Source: Microbacterium aoyamense
Lineage (GTDB): Bacteria; Actinomycetota; Actinomycetes; Actinomycetales; Microbacteriaceae
Assembly: GCF_023155855.1 (NCBI RefSeq)
Contig: NZ_JAKNUT010000007.1
Location: forward strand, 62,001-126,000
Direction: 5' to 3'
Length of the DNA: 64,000 nt
Shown: positions 7,869 to 17,432 of the stretch, one piece after another
Numbering within the stretch: position 1 is the first letter of the stretch
Layout: each line of letters starts with the position of its first letter
Program-made: the position numbers and the translations under genes
Notes under the pieces: model-generated
The model's input: the letters and a program-made list of their open reading frames with translations, nothing else
Told to the model about the DNA's origin: nothing
Databases searched by the model: none

Positions 7869-8315
7869 ATGACCCACGTGCCGACCGTGCTGTTCGTCTG
7901 CGTGCACAACGCGGGACGATCCCAGATGGCCGCGGGATACCTCCGCGAGCTCGGCGGAGACCGCGTCGAGGTCCTCTCCGCGGGCTCCGAGCCGAAAGGC
8001 GAGATCAATCCGATCGCTGTTCAGGCGATGGCGGAAGAGGGCATCGACATCGCCGGCCACGTCCCGAAGGTGTTGACCGTCGACGCGGTGCGCGAATCCG
8101 ATGTCGTGATCACGATGGGATGCGGCGACGCCTGCCCGATCTTCCCCGGCAAGCGCTACGAGGACTGGGAGCTCGACGACCCCGCCGGCCGCGGCATCGA
8201 GGAAGTCCGGTCGATCCGCAATGAGATCCGCGCGCGAGTAGCGGCGCTGCTGAGCTCACTGCCGACAGTGGGGGAGAAAAGCCCAGATGAGGCGTTCAAA
8301 TTTGGCGGAGGATAG
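7869..8315 (+). CDS. arsC: Arsenate reductase, low-molecular-weight phosphatase type, with an att-derived tail
   Basis: The enzyme reduces arsenate to arsenite. The catalytic loop is C-V-H-N-A-G-R-S at residues 11-18, and two further cysteines occur in GCGDACPIFPGKRYEDW, as in thioredoxin-coupled ArsC. Most of the chain is closely similar to the ArsC at 42595. The last residues (SPDEAFKFGGG) are different because the frame runs into the tRNA-Ser-derived repeat at 8304 and takes its stop codon there. The native C-terminus has apparently been replaced by integration of the island. No other ars gene is nearby. Confidence 0.88.
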   Translation: MTHVPTVLFVCVHNAGRSQMAAGYLRELGGDRVEVLSAGSEPKGEINPIAVQAMAEEGIDIAGHVPKVLTVDAVRESDVVITMGCGDACPIFPGKRYEDWELDDPAGRGIEEVRSIRNEIRARVAALLSSLPTVGEKSPDEAFKFGGG

Positions 8316-8326
8316 GGGATTCGAAC
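8304..8326 (-). repeat. att core: 23-bp remnant of tRNA-Ser 3' end (left edge of island)
   Basis: These 23 bases match the acceptor and T-loop end of the intact tRNA-Ser(GGA) at 59169-59191 exactly (the last 20 read GGAGGATAGGGGATTCGAAC). Identical cores occur at 23634 and 33100 in the same orientation. No tRNA body follows, so this is an attachment-site scar. Confidence 0.85.
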
Positions 8327-8492
8327 CCTCATTTTCTGAGGTGCGAATGGCCCGTTTTCCCGCGTAATTCCGCGGTTTTCGCGAGGTCGCTCTCGTGGCA
8401 CACCCGCATCCCCCTGCCTGAAGATGCAAGTAAATACGCGGGTGAATTTCGGTAAGTGTGCCTTAGCTGTGCCACGGGTGAGCCAGGCATGC
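8304..8492 (+). repeat. 189-bp element left end, copy 1
   Basis: This segment aligns without gaps to 33100-33288 over 189 bases, at roughly 90 percent identity by eye. It begins with the att core, continues through a CCGCG...CGCGG palindromic stretch, and ends near a doubled CTGTGCC motif. Both copies sit at the left edge of an island segment, so this is best read as the conserved end of one element family. It has no convincing gene. Confidence 0.75.
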
Positions 8493-8551
8493 AGACTCGG
8501 CTCGGCCCGTGATGCGACGCGTGTGCTCTCCGGACAGACTCACGGATACGT

Positions 8552-9182
<631 letters not shown>

Positions 9183-9207
9183 GGCGAGCGAAGTCCCTTC
9201 TGGGCGC

Positions 9208-9789
9208 CTACGCGCTCAGCAACTCGTTCTCTTCGATGAGGATGCCACGACGCCGGAAAGGATCAGCGACCTTCTCAGTGTCGGCTCGGATCGGCAGTGG
9301 GCGGGATGATCGCTGAGGCTCCCACGTCACATCCGGGTTCCCCTGTCTGCGCGTGACCCACGCGGGCAGCGGCGCGCCGGCCTCGGTGAGTCGATACTCG
9401 ACGAGTGCCGCGACCGCGTCATCCCATCGCTTGCCGGTTCGTTCGGGTTCCTCGGCGGACAAGATGACGCGTGTGACCGGGTCCACTGCGATGAGGTCAT
9501 CGGCGAGCTGGATGAATTGCCGGTAGGCGAGCCGGTGGTCGCCACTGTCGTCTGCCGCCGCGATCGCCGCAGCGCTTAGAGCGGCGGGTGTGCGACCGCG
9601 GACAGAGACCGGCACGAAGGTCACGCCAAGTGCGTCCGCGACTCGCTCGGCGGTGGCGGTCGTTGGAGTGCGTCGATCATGCTCGATCGCCGAAAGGTTC
9701 GTTTCGCCCACGCCGGATCGCTGCGCAACATCACGAAGGCTGACTTCTGAGTTGCGTCGTGCGCGGCGGAGCGAATCAACGATCGTCAT
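9208..9789 (-). CDS. XRE-family HTH protein, probable antitoxin/autoregulator
   Basis: The first 60 of 193 residues form a Cro/cI-type helix-turn-helix (SLRRARRNSEVSLRDVAQRSGVGETNLSAIEHDRRTPT). The rest is a helical domain of unknown role. The ATG at 9789 has GGAGG 7 bases upstream. A perfect palindrome TTATCTA-AG-TAGATAA lies at 9805-9820, right at the promoter, which fits autoregulation. The nucleotidyltransferase gene follows and should be co-transcribed. Calling it an antitoxin is an inference from this arrangement. Confidence 0.78.
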   Translation of the reverse strand: MTIVDSLRRARRNSEVSLRDVAQRSGVGETNLSAIEHDRRTPTTATAERVADALGVTFVPVSVRGRTPAALSAAAIAAADDSGDHRLAYRQFIQLADDLIAVDPVTRVILSAEEPERTGKRWDDAVAALVEYRLTEAGAPLPAWVTRRQGNPDVTWEPQRSSRPLPIRADTEKVADPFRRRGILIEENELLSA

Positions 9790-9791
9790 GT

Positions 9792-10130
9792 TCAACCTCC
9801 AGACTTATCTAAGTAGATAATACCTCGATTACGCGCGCAAGAGCTGCGCCGCCCGAGTCGTGCCGAGTTCCTCGAATCCGACTGGGCGGTGAGGACATCC
9901 GCGCTCGTCATCGTCTTCAGGCCCCGTTGGAGGTACCTTGCAGCTGCCTGTGAGGTTCGCTTGCTCAACGCCTGTCGGCTAGGTCCTGTTCGCATCGTGA
10001 GCGTTGACCAGGGGACATCCTCACTCCGCAACTGTGCGATCAACTCATCCCGCTCTCGAAGCAGCGCGGCCTCCTCGCGGTGTTTGCCTTCTTCTTCCAG
10101 ATCGCGCTTGACGTTCTTCCCAAGTCGACT
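9792..10130 (-). pseudogene. Decayed coiled-coil/HTH gene, paralogue of the gene at 37757
   Basis: Read on the minus strand, this frame gives SRLGKNVKRDLEEEGKHREE... then ELIAQLRSEDVPW and GPSRQALSKR. This matches the intact protein encoded at 37757-38209 (SRLGEISKSLAKLHREE..., ITQLRSEDVSW, GISRQALSKR). Here no ATG or GTG precedes the conserved part before an in-frame stop, and the C-terminus runs on past the normal end into the palindrome upstream of the XRE gene. The N-terminal half has evidently been lost. A CTG or TTG start producing a shortened protein cannot be excluded. Confidence 0.55.
9805..9820. promoter_or_regulatory. Perfect palindrome, likely operator of the XRE/nucleotidyltransferase pair
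   Basis: TTATCTA-AG-TAGATAA has perfect 7-base arms and stands out as AT-rich in this genome. It lies 15 bases upstream of the ATG of the XRE gene, overlapping where a -10 box would be. Autorepression is the natural reading. Confidence 0.65.
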
Positions 10131-10241
10131 CGGAGTAGGTCCGGGGCGATCGAACTGGGTAGAAATCTGTAGTGCTCATCCCAGGGGGTCTACGCTGATC
10201 CGCACGCGATGACGCACACACGTTCTACGGTCGGAGACGGT

Positions 10242-10892
10242 ATGTCGAGAGCCCCAGCGGCACCCCAACCATCACCCGCCGTGCGAGCGCGATCTTCCGC
10301 ACTTCGCGCGTTGCCCTTCCAGGTGGGCAGCGTCTTGCTGGCCGTGGTGCTCGGATGGGTAGGACTCGCAACACAGCCCTGGCTTGCTGTCCTCCTGGCC
10401 GTGGCGCTGTGGGCGCCGGCCGCGGCCGAGCTGCTTCTGCGAACGACCATCCCTTGGGCGCTGCAGCTCCACTACATCCTGTTCATGATCGGCGGCCCCT
10501 TCGCGGGCAGCGCTCTCAATCTGTACGGGGCGCTACCGGTCTGGGACGGCCTCATCCACTTCGACTCCGGGGTGATGCTGGCTTGGCTCGGGATGCTGCT
10601 GGTTCGGCGCGCAGAGGAGTCGGCCGATGCGCCTCTCCCTCATTGGTTCTCCCTGACCGTCATTCTGTTCACGCCGATGGCGTTCGCCGCAGCATGGGAG
10701 ATCTGCGAGTTCGCAAGCGACATCCTCATCGGCACCGTGTCCCAGTCGGGACTCGAGGACACGATGCGCGACATCGTCGCGGGAACATTGGGCGGCATGC
10801 TCGCGATCGCGCTGCTCGTCCTTTTCCGCAGGCCTCGTACGCTCGCGCCCGAATCCCTGCTGACGCGTCGCGCCGACATTCGTGAGACCTGA
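10242..10892 (+). CDS. Integral membrane protein, DUF2238 (YjdF-like)
   Basis: This 216-residue protein has about six transmembrane helices. Conserved charged and polar residues sit at membrane edges (NLYGALPVWDGLIHFDSGVMLAWLG, and AAWEICEFASD), the hallmark of the DUF2238/YjdF family, whose function is unknown. I start it at ATG 10242 because GGAG sits 6 bases upstream; a longer frame begins at 10209. It reads away from the XRE pair and is followed at 139 bases by a lipoprotein gene. Confidence 0.78.
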   Translation: MSRAPAAPQPSPAVRARSSALRALPFQVGSVLLAVVLGWVGLATQPWLAVLLAVALWAPAAAELLLRTTIPWALQLHYILFMIGGPFAGSALNLYGALPVWDGLIHFDSGVMLAWLGMLLVRRAEESADAPLPHWFSLTVILFTPMAFAAAWEICEFASDILIGTVSQSGLEDTMRDIVAGTLGGMLAIALLVLFRRPRTLAPESLLTRRADIRET

Positions 10893-11031
10893 AGCTTCTT
10901 CCCTGCCGGCAGTCGTGCTGCGCGAAGGTGAGGCGGGCGGCATCCAGCGGGAATCCCCCATGGAGGATGATGCGGCATCCGGTGTGCCTCCATAGCGTGT
11001 CCCCGACGCAGTCGAGTGATGGAGGTCGCAC

Positions 11032-12150
11032 GTGACGATTCGATCGGCGAAGCCGAGTGTCCGGCTCGGCGGACTACTCGCCGTGTCGCTGCTGACGGTG
11101 GGAGCACTTGCGGGTTGCGCGGGCGGGGCATCCGAACGTGATCGCGCGCAGGCGCGCGTCACGGCCAAGGAGAAGGCTGTCGCTGATGCCGAGGCATCGC
11201 TCGCAACCGCGTCGGCAGCATTCTGCGACGGAGCCGAGACCTACGTCCTCGCGCTGGACCGCTACGGCGACGTGTTGCGGTCGACGGCGCCGACGGTGGG
11301 GGACGTCACCGCGGCAGGCACCGACCTCCAAGAGCCGCAGGAGGATGTCGCGACGAGCGCCGATGCCGCGGTCGAAGCCCAGCTGTCGCTCACGGCAGCC
11401 CAGCAGGAGCTCGCCGACGCGCAGGCGCAACTGGCCAGGGTCGAGGCATCCGGAGCTCCCGTCGCCGAGAGCTCGCCCGTGCCCACGCCGGAGCCGCTCG
11501 CTTCTTCCGCGTCGGTCGAGCGCGTCAAGCAAGCTCAGTCCGACCTCGATGCGACCCGAGCGGGCATCACCGAGCAGACGCCGCTCACCGACGCATCCGA
11601 ACAGTTCAACGCCGCCGTCGTCTCACTGGAGTGGGCGTGGCTGGCGCTCTTCACCGATGCCGGCTGCCCTTCCGATGAGCAGGCGTTGCAGACGCAGGCT
11701 GCGGTGACCGCCTATGTCACCGCGCTTCAGCTCGACCTCGCGACCGCCGGCCATTACGCCGGGACGATCGACGGGATCTACGGGCCCGAGACCGTGGCCG
11801 CCGTCGAAGCACTGCAGACGGCCAACGGCCTGCCGGTCACCGGGACCGTAGACAGCGCGACGGCGGACGCGTTGCACACCAGCCTCCTCGTCATCGACGG
11901 TGCCACGCAGCAGGCCGAGCTCGCCACGACGGCGGCCGTGCAGCAGACCCTAGCGCTCGCGGGATTCTGGGACGGCCCCGTCGACGGCGTGTGGACGCCC
12001 GAGCTGACCGAGGCGGTCAAGGACTTCCAGATCGAGCTCGGCGTCGAACCGACGGGAACGGTGGATGCCGCGACCATCACGGCCTTCGAGGCCGCGCTGG
12101 CCGAGCTGATGGCGCCGACGCCCGAGCCGAGCGCTTCGCCCACCCCCTGA
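11032..12150 (+). CDS. Lipoprotein with two peptidoglycan-binding domains
   Basis: The protein (372 aa, GTG start preceded by GGAGG) has a type II signal peptide with lipobox LAGC near residue 28. A coiled-coil, Ala/Gln-rich region follows, then a Pro-rich linker near residues 145-160, and two PG_binding_1 repeats (about 225-285 and 300-355; YAGTIDGIYGPETVAAVEALQ and WDGPVDGVWTPELTEAVKDFQ). The tail is Pro/Ser/Thr-rich. It is probably anchored in the membrane and holds on to the cell wall; no catalytic domain is present. Confidence 0.85.
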   Translation: MTIRSAKPSVRLGGLLAVSLLTVGALAGCAGGASERDRAQARVTAKEKAVADAEASLATASAAFCDGAETYVLALDRYGDVLRSTAPTVGDVTAAGTDLQEPQEDVATSADAAVEAQLSLTAAQQELADAQAQLARVEASGAPVAESSPVPTPEPLASSASVERVKQAQSDLDATRAGITEQTPLTDASEQFNAAVVSLEWAWLALFTDAGCPSDEQALQTQAAVTAYVTALQLDLATAGHYAGTIDGIYGPETVAAVEALQTANGLPVTGTVDSATADALHTSLLVIDGATQQAELATTAAVQQTLALAGFWDGPVDGVWTPELTEAVKDFQIELGVEPTGTVDAATITAFEAALAELMAPTPEPSASPTP

Positions 12151-12175
12151 GTGGACGCATCGGGCGGTGACTCGC

Positions 12176-12622
12176 TCAGTTCTCGGCTGCCCCCGCGCCT
12201 GGGAGCATTGATCCCAGCCAGGGAGGGCGGTGTTCGGGATCCCGAGGGTACCGCCGGTGGTCAACGGCGAACTCCGCCGCGCTCGGCAGACCATCCGGAA
12301 AGGGCGGCGGCTGCTCATAGTTGAACCGGGCGGAATAGGAGCCGGCGCGATCGATTCGGATAGTCGCGCTCCACCATGTTCCTTTGCCCGGTTCGTACAT
12401 CTTGTCGCGCAGTTCCTTCAACAGATTCTCGGCGTGTTCGGGCACGGCAATCTCTTGGCTTTCCGCCGAGCGTGTGTGCAGCGTGAGGCGGGCGAAACTG
12501 CGGTCGCCGACAGCGTCGTACTCCGCCTCAGCCGTCGCGAACCCGGGTGCGAGGAAGACCACGAGGACATTGCAGACCTCCTGGACGATCGTCCGGTCGA
12601 TGAGCACCTCGCGCTGAGTCAT
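12176..12622 (-). CDS. Small protein resembling YezG/DUF600 immunity proteins
   Basis: This 148-residue soluble protein has an alternating helix and strand pattern and the C-terminal sequence block WWSATIRIDRAGSYSARFNYE...FAVDHRRYPRDPEHRPPWL. That arrangement (Trp-containing strand, Asn/Asp-Tyr, then a D-x-x-x-P-R and terminal P-x-W) recalls the YezG/DUF600 immunity proteins of polymorphic toxins. No toxin gene is adjacent. I take the ATG at 12622 (MTQREVLID). The assignment is tentative. Confidence 0.55.
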   Translation of the reverse strand: MTQREVLIDRTIVQEVCNVLVVFLAPGFATAEAEYDAVGDRSFARLTLHTRSAESQEIAVPEHAENLLKELRDKMYEPGKGTWWSATIRIDRAGSYSARFNYEQPPPFPDGLPSAAEFAVDHRRYPRDPEHRPPWLGSMLPGAGAAEN

Positions 12623-12699
12623 ACACAGGATTGTCCGACGCCCCACCACCGTCGGCATCACCCTTGTTGGATGACCTCGATGCGCGTGTCAGGAGACTC

Positions 12700-15306
12700 T
12701 CACTGCAGGTCGGAAGGCGAATTCCTGGACGGTGCGCCGTCGGCCGCCAGGAGGCCCAGCTGCCGGGCGCGGACGATTGCAGCGTTCCGATCCGCGACGC
12801 CCATCTTCCGATACATATGCGCCAGATGAGATTTGATCGTATTGACCGAGACGTACCATCGGTCGGCGATCTCCACGTTGGTGAGTCGCGTGGGAAGAAG
12901 ATCCAGGAGCTCTACCTCCCTCGCGGTCAGAGCTGTAGGCAGCGACTCCGTCCCCGCACTCGAAGGTCTGGCCATACGGATGAGCTGCTCGCGAAAGTGA
13001 CTTGTCGGACCGGGGAGTGCTTTGACGAGTTCGATAACGGCACGCCCGGCCGCGAGGATCGGGTACTTCAGGTTCTCGCGCTCCGCGAGATTCAGAACGT
13101 CGCTCAGCTGCCGCCGCGACTCGACGCCACGACCCTCCGCCGATGCGAGCCACGCAGACGCAAGGCCGTACTCGACGGCGGCGGAAGGGAGCGAGGCATC
13201 GGCGACGTAACACACGCCATCGATCAGGCTGCGCGCCTCCGTGATGAGGCCCAGTTCGATGAGAGAAGCGACCTGCTCGAACGCGATCGTCGACCAGTGC
13301 GATTCGAGATGCCGGCGTGGATCGCGGGGCGCGCCGCTGAGTCGCGCGGTCCGCCATGCCAGCGCCGACAAACCGCGCGCGACGAGGGGCGGGGGTGCTC
13401 CCTGGGGCTCGATCGCGGCGGACTCGGTTCCCCGAGGGTCGACGAGCGCGGCGGCAAGGTGGGCGACCCACATCAGCGGCGCTCGCTGGTTCACTGCCGC
13501 TCGAATGTTGCCTTCGTGCAAGGAATAGGCCCCGGCTTCCGACTCGCCGCGTTGGACGGCGACGATCGCTCGTGCGATATGGGCCTCGGCCGGCGAGGGG
13601 TGCGAGAGGAGGGAGAGCTCGCGTGCGAGTTCCAGCGCGTCTCCCGCCAGCGTCGTCGCATGATCGAGGCGGCCGCTCCATGCTTCGATGAGGGCGAACG
13701 TGCCGACAATCTGAACTCGATAGGGGCCGTAGCCACTTCCTTCGCTGGACAGGGCGGCTTGGATCGCTCCCCGCGCTTCGGGGATGTCCCCTTGAAGAAA
13801 ATGCGCGCGGCTCAGTGCCACGCGACTCACGGTCTCGAGCAGGGCGGGAGTGGTGAGCCCCAGAAGGTTTGGCGGGTCTGCGTGTGGATTGTCGGCGAGC
13901 AGGGTGAGCGACCGTCGCGCGACGCCGAGGAACTGGTCGGGCCGCGGCTGGAAGTAGACGCACGTGGCGAGATAGCTGAGAGCGACTTGCTGGCCACCGA
14001 CGTCGAGTACGCCGGCGGTCAGGAGCCGTTGCATGATCTCGACGGTGAGGGCGCCACGGCCACTCATCCCGACGACCATGCCGTAGAGCAGTTCGACCCG
14101 CGGGTTCGCCCACCGCACCTCGTCGGGAACCAGTGAGAGCCAACGCGCGACGGTAGTCGTGCGCAATTGCTCGTAGGTCTTCGGCCCGCTGGCCAACACG
14201 ATGTCGCATACGTCATCCCAGGCCCTCGCACGGAGCAGGTATTCGACGGCGGTCGTTGTCTCGCCGCGCTGCAGGTGCCAGGCGGCTGCGGCTCGAAGCA
14301 GTGCGGACTCACGGTCGTCGCTCTCCGCGCGGATTCGAAAACGGAGGAGGTCGCGGAACAGGTGGTGGAACCGATACCACCCGATGCGGCCAGGAATGCT
14401 GACGATGAACATGGAGTCTCGCTCCAGTTGCCGCAGGTATCCATCGCCGTCCGTGACGCCCGCCACTGACTCGGCGAGGCCGGCGCATACTTCGTCCAGG
14501 ACCGACAGTCGCAGGAGCGCCTCACGTCGTTCCGGCTGCTGTGCGTCGAACACTTCCTCCGACATGTAGTCGACGATCAGCCGGTTCGATGCATCGAGGT
14601 GCTCGATGAACCGCTCAGGATGCTCTTGGAACCTCATCGACAGTCCGCTGAGCTGAACCCCGGCCGCCCACCCCTCGGTGTGATGGGTCACCGCCGCCGC
14701 TGTGGCGAGCGAGACATCCGCTCCCGTGATGCTCTCAAGCACTCGAGCGGTCACCTCCGGCGTGAAGGCAAGTTCTGCCTGCCGCATCTCCACCAGACCG
14801 TGTCGGACGCGATGTCGACTGCGACCGATCTGCAGGTCGACCCGCGATGCGAACACGAAGTGCACATTCGGTGGCAGGCGGTCCACCAGGCGCCACAGGT
14901 CGGCGACGATCGCGCTGCCGGCGAGGTTGTGGAGGTCGTCGAACACGACCACCACGTCGTCCAGGCTGCTCATTTCGACCGCGAACGCTTCGATGAACGG
15001 TTCGCCCAGCCCCCCTTCGGGCGTTCCGATCGGAACATCGAAGGAACTCAACCGCGGATCGACCGCGGCGATGACCTCGATGAGATGGCGGCTGAAGATC
15101 GATGCGTCATGGTCCGACCGAGAGACGTCCAGCCAAGCCACCGAGTGGCCGATGCGGGCATCCATCCATTGCGCGAGCAGGACAGTCTTGCCGGAGCCGG
15201 CAGGCGCGACGAGCAGAGTTATCGGTGCTGTAGCACCGACATCGAGTTGCGCCCTCAATGAGGGCCGGTCAACCGCGTGCAGCGGGAACCGACGAACTTC
15301 GGTCAT
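12700..15306 (-). CDS. Large LuxR-family (MalT/LAL-type) ATP-binding transcriptional activator
   Basis: This 868-residue regulator starts with a STAND-type NTPase (Walker A APAGSGKTVLLAQWM, Walker B VVVVFDDLHNLAG). A long helical TPR-like region follows, and the chain ends in a LuxR helix-turn-helix (LTAREVELLDLLPTRLTNVEIADRWYVSVNTIKSHLAHMYRKMG). This is the LAL/MalT layout: an inducer bound by the central region drives ATP-dependent oligomerisation and activation. The start is set at ATG 15306 (MTEVRRFPLH); the frame is open further upstream. It is followed at 138 bases by the AI-2E transporter gene, transcribed in the same direction from further upstream. Confidence 0.86.
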   Translation of the reverse strand: MTEVRRFPLHAVDRPSLRAQLDVGATAPITLLVAPAGSGKTVLLAQWMDARIGHSVAWLDVSRSDHDASIFSRHLIEVIAAVDPRLSSFDVPIGTPEGGLGEPFIEAFAVEMSSLDDVVVVFDDLHNLAGSAIVADLWRLVDRLPPNVHFVFASRVDLQIGRSRHRVRHGLVEMRQAELAFTPEVTARVLESITGADVSLATAAAVTHHTEGWAAGVQLSGLSMRFQEHPERFIEHLDASNRLIVDYMSEEVFDAQQPERREALLRLSVLDEVCAGLAESVAGVTDGDGYLRQLERDSMFIVSIPGRIGWYRFHHLFRDLLRFRIRAESDDRESALLRAAAAWHLQRGETTTAVEYLLRARAWDDVCDIVLASGPKTYEQLRTTTVARWLSLVPDEVRWANPRVELLYGMVVGMSGRGALTVEIMQRLLTAGVLDVGGQQVALSYLATCVYFQPRPDQFLGVARRSLTLLADNPHADPPNLLGLTTPALLETVSRVALSRAHFLQGDIPEARGAIQAALSSEGSGYGPYRVQIVGTFALIEAWSGRLDHATTLAGDALELARELSLLSHPSPAEAHIARAIVAVQRGESEAGAYSLHEGNIRAAVNQRAPLMWVAHLAAALVDPRGTESAAIEPQGAPPPLVARGLSALAWRTARLSGAPRDPRRHLESHWSTIAFEQVASLIELGLITEARSLIDGVCYVADASLPSAAVEYGLASAWLASAEGRGVESRRQLSDVLNLAERENLKYPILAAGRAVIELVKALPGPTSHFREQLIRMARPSSAGTESLPTALTAREVELLDLLPTRLTNVEIADRWYVSVNTIKSHLAHMYRKMGVADRNAAIVRARQLGLLAADGAPSRNSPSDLQ

Positions 15307-15444
15307 GGCGGGGGGCCTCACGTCCTGCAGTGCTCGGACGATCGAATCCTTGCACGCCGTGGACGGTCCCGACAGGAGGCAGGCGACATGTGGAGTAATA
15401 CGGTGCGTCGGCTTACACATCGACCTTCCGCGATCAGATGTCGA

Positions 15445-16569
15445 TCAGGTCTTCAGGTCTTGTCTAGGAACCAGCACCTCGCGGATGATCATCAGGAGCG
15501 ACGCCATGATCGGCAAGGCGAGCAGTACCCCGAGAACGCCGGCGAGCGCGCCGCCCACGAGCGCGCCGATCAGGACCAGCGCGGCGGGGATGGAGACGGC
15601 CCGGTTCATGACGCGGGGACTGACGACGTACGACTCCACCTGGATGTAGACCAGGTAGCAGACTCCGAAGATGAGGGCCTGTGTGGGGCTGGAGAAGAGC
15701 GCGACAGCGGTCGCGAAGAGCCAGAAGATCACGGAACCGAAGAGCGGGATCAGCGTGATCACGAATGCGATCGACGCCATCAGCGCCGGGAACGGCAGTC
15801 CGATGAACAGGTGCAGAAGCAGGACGACCGCCGCGTTGATCGCTGAGAGCACGACCGAGCCGATGAGCGATTCACCGACGGATGCGGTGATCTGCTCGGT
15901 CATGACGGCCAGTCGCGGACGACTTCTTGCGGGAGCGATCGAGTAGAACGCGTCTTTCATGGCGGTGAGTGACGAGAGAAAGTAGAGCGTGAGGGCGACC
16001 ACGATGAACATGCCGGTGATGAAGTTCACGATGCCGACACCGACGGCGAGCGCACCACCGCCGATCGCCGCGACGGTGCTGGGCTGTGCGATGAGCGCGG
16101 CGAGCTGATCGAGCGCTCCGCCGATCGCCGACTGCGCGTTAGCGGGGAGACTCAGATACCAGTCCGTGTGCTGAATCTCGGCCATCGCCACGGGGATCGA
16201 GGCGACGAACTCGCCGATCTGTTCCAGCACGGGCGGCAGCATCACGAGCAGGAACGCCGAGGCGACCAGCGCGAACGCCAAGAACACGAGCGTGATCGCG
16301 GTTCCGCGTTTCAGCCCCTTTCTCTCCAGCCAGCGGACGATCGGATCCAGTCCCAGCGCGATGAAGAGCGCCAGGAAGACGTAGATGAGGATCGTCGAGA
16401 TCTGTGCGATCGCCGACCCCAGCAGCAGGGCGCCGAGCACGCCGATCGTCGCGGTGAACGCGACGATGAGCGGATGGTCGATGATCGCGAGGATGCCTCG
16501 CCGCGGCGCCGCGGCGAGGGACCTCGCCCGCTCGGGAGGTGCGGGCGAGGCATCCGCGCTTTCGGTCAT
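15445..16569 (-). CDS. AI-2E family membrane transporter
   Basis: This 374-residue protein has about eight transmembrane helices of the AI-2E (formerly UPF0118/PerM) type. The motif LIYVFLALFIALGLDPIVRWLERKG is near residues 60-85, and the conserved C-terminal pore region contains GLPFPALMASIAFVITLIPLFGSVIFW. The family includes AI-2 and Na+/Li+ exporters; the substrate here is unknown. The neighbouring gene at 16580 starts upstream on the same strand with an 11-base gap. Confidence 0.85.
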   Translation of the reverse strand: MTESADASPAPPERARSLAAAPRRGILAIIDHPLIVAFTATIGVLGALLLGSAIAQISTILIYVFLALFIALGLDPIVRWLERKGLKRGTAITLVFLAFALVASAFLLVMLPPVLEQIGEFVASIPVAMAEIQHTDWYLSLPANAQSAIGGALDQLAALIAQPSTVAAIGGGALAVGVGIVNFITGMFIVVALTLYFLSSLTAMKDAFYSIAPARSRPRLAVMTEQITASVGESLIGSVVLSAINAAVVLLLHLFIGLPFPALMASIAFVITLIPLFGSVIFWLFATAVALFSSPTQALIFGVCYLVYIQVESYVVSPRVMNRAVSIPAALVLIGALVGGALAGVLGVLLALPIMASLLMIIREVLVPRQDLKT

Positions 16570-16579
16570 GTTCGGTTCG

Positions 16580-16981
16580 TCACGACTCTTCGCGCAGCTC
16601 GCGCCCGTGGACGATGAGTGCGTAGATGACGAGGATGTCGATCGCGATCACGATGAGGGACCACCACGGTTGCGCCGGGATCAGCAGCAGCTGGCCGATC
16701 GCGCTGAGGATCAGCAGGATGATGGCGACCACCCGGGCCCAGGTCTGGCCGCCGATCACGGCAAGCCCGGTAAGGGCGAGCAGCACGCCGATGATCAAGT
16801 TCCACCATCCCCACCCGGCGACGTCGAACAGCCAGAGCGATCCCGCGGTGAGGACGTAGTAGGAGTTGGGGCCGATCACTGCGACCAGCCCCTGGACGAT
16901 GCTGAAGATTCCGCTGATGAGGAGAAGGACGCCCGCGAAGACGACCCAGCCTGTCCAACTGCTTCGTGCGACTGTGCTCAT
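16580..16981 (-). CDS. DUF7144 family membrane protein
   Basis: This is a 133-residue protein with four hydrophobic helices. It contains the block WTGWVVFAGVLLLISGIFSIVQGLVAV and then SLWLFDVAGWGWWNLIIGVLLALTG, which is typical of DUF7144 proteins found widely in actinobacteria. The ATG at 16981 (MSTVARSSW) is preferred over the upstream ATG. Function is unknown. It precedes the AI-2E gene in the same operon. Confidence 0.82.
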   Translation of the reverse strand: MSTVARSSWTGWVVFAGVLLLISGIFSIVQGLVAVIGPNSYYVLTAGSLWLFDVAGWGWWNLIIGVLLALTGLAVIGGQTWARVVAIILLILSAIGQLLLIPAQPWWSLIVIAIDILVIYALIVHGRELREES

Positions 16982-17210
16982 TTGGTCGATCCGTTCTGTG
17001 TGTGGGGTCTCTGCGGCTCGCAGAGCATGGGTCACCGTAGTCCCACGGGTGGTCGTCTCCTCATCACCCCATATGGGGGATATTGCTCGCCTCGCCCGAT
17101 ACGCCGGTGGCCAGAGCGGGGCGAATCATTCCATCGGGATGACGAGATCCGCACCCGGTGCGCGTCACCATGTGCACAGCACGGCAACGACACGTACCCG
17201 GGAGATGGAA

Positions 17211-17432
17211 ATGACCGCGCAGGTGGTGGAGATCGTCGTACGCGGACCGCTATGGCCGTCTGTTCTCGCCGCGCTCGATGACTTCACGGTCGATGCCGAC
17301 GCCGATGGTCGCACGACAATCGTCGGTTCGGTAGCTGATCAACCGCAACTCGTGGGTCTGTTGGACATGTTCGGCAGTCTCAATGTCGAGATCATCAGCG
17401 TGAACCCTGCGCCGCGAGAGACGATGCGATGA
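17211..17432 (+). CDS. Small soluble protein, 73 aa, translationally coupled to an MFS pump
   Basis: The ATG at 17211 follows GGGAG at the right distance; an alternative ATG lies at 17205. The protein (MTAQVVEIVVRGPLWPSVLAALDD...) has a beta-alpha-beta pattern like a small ferredoxin-like or ACT-like fold, with no cysteines. Its stop overlaps the MFS start as ATGA, so the two genes are coupled in translation. The role is unknown; it may be a regulator or accessory subunit of the transporter. Confidence 0.65.
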   Translation: MTAQVVEIVVRGPLWPSVLAALDDFTVDADADGRTTIVGSVADQPQLVGLLDMFGSLNVEIISVNPAPRETMR

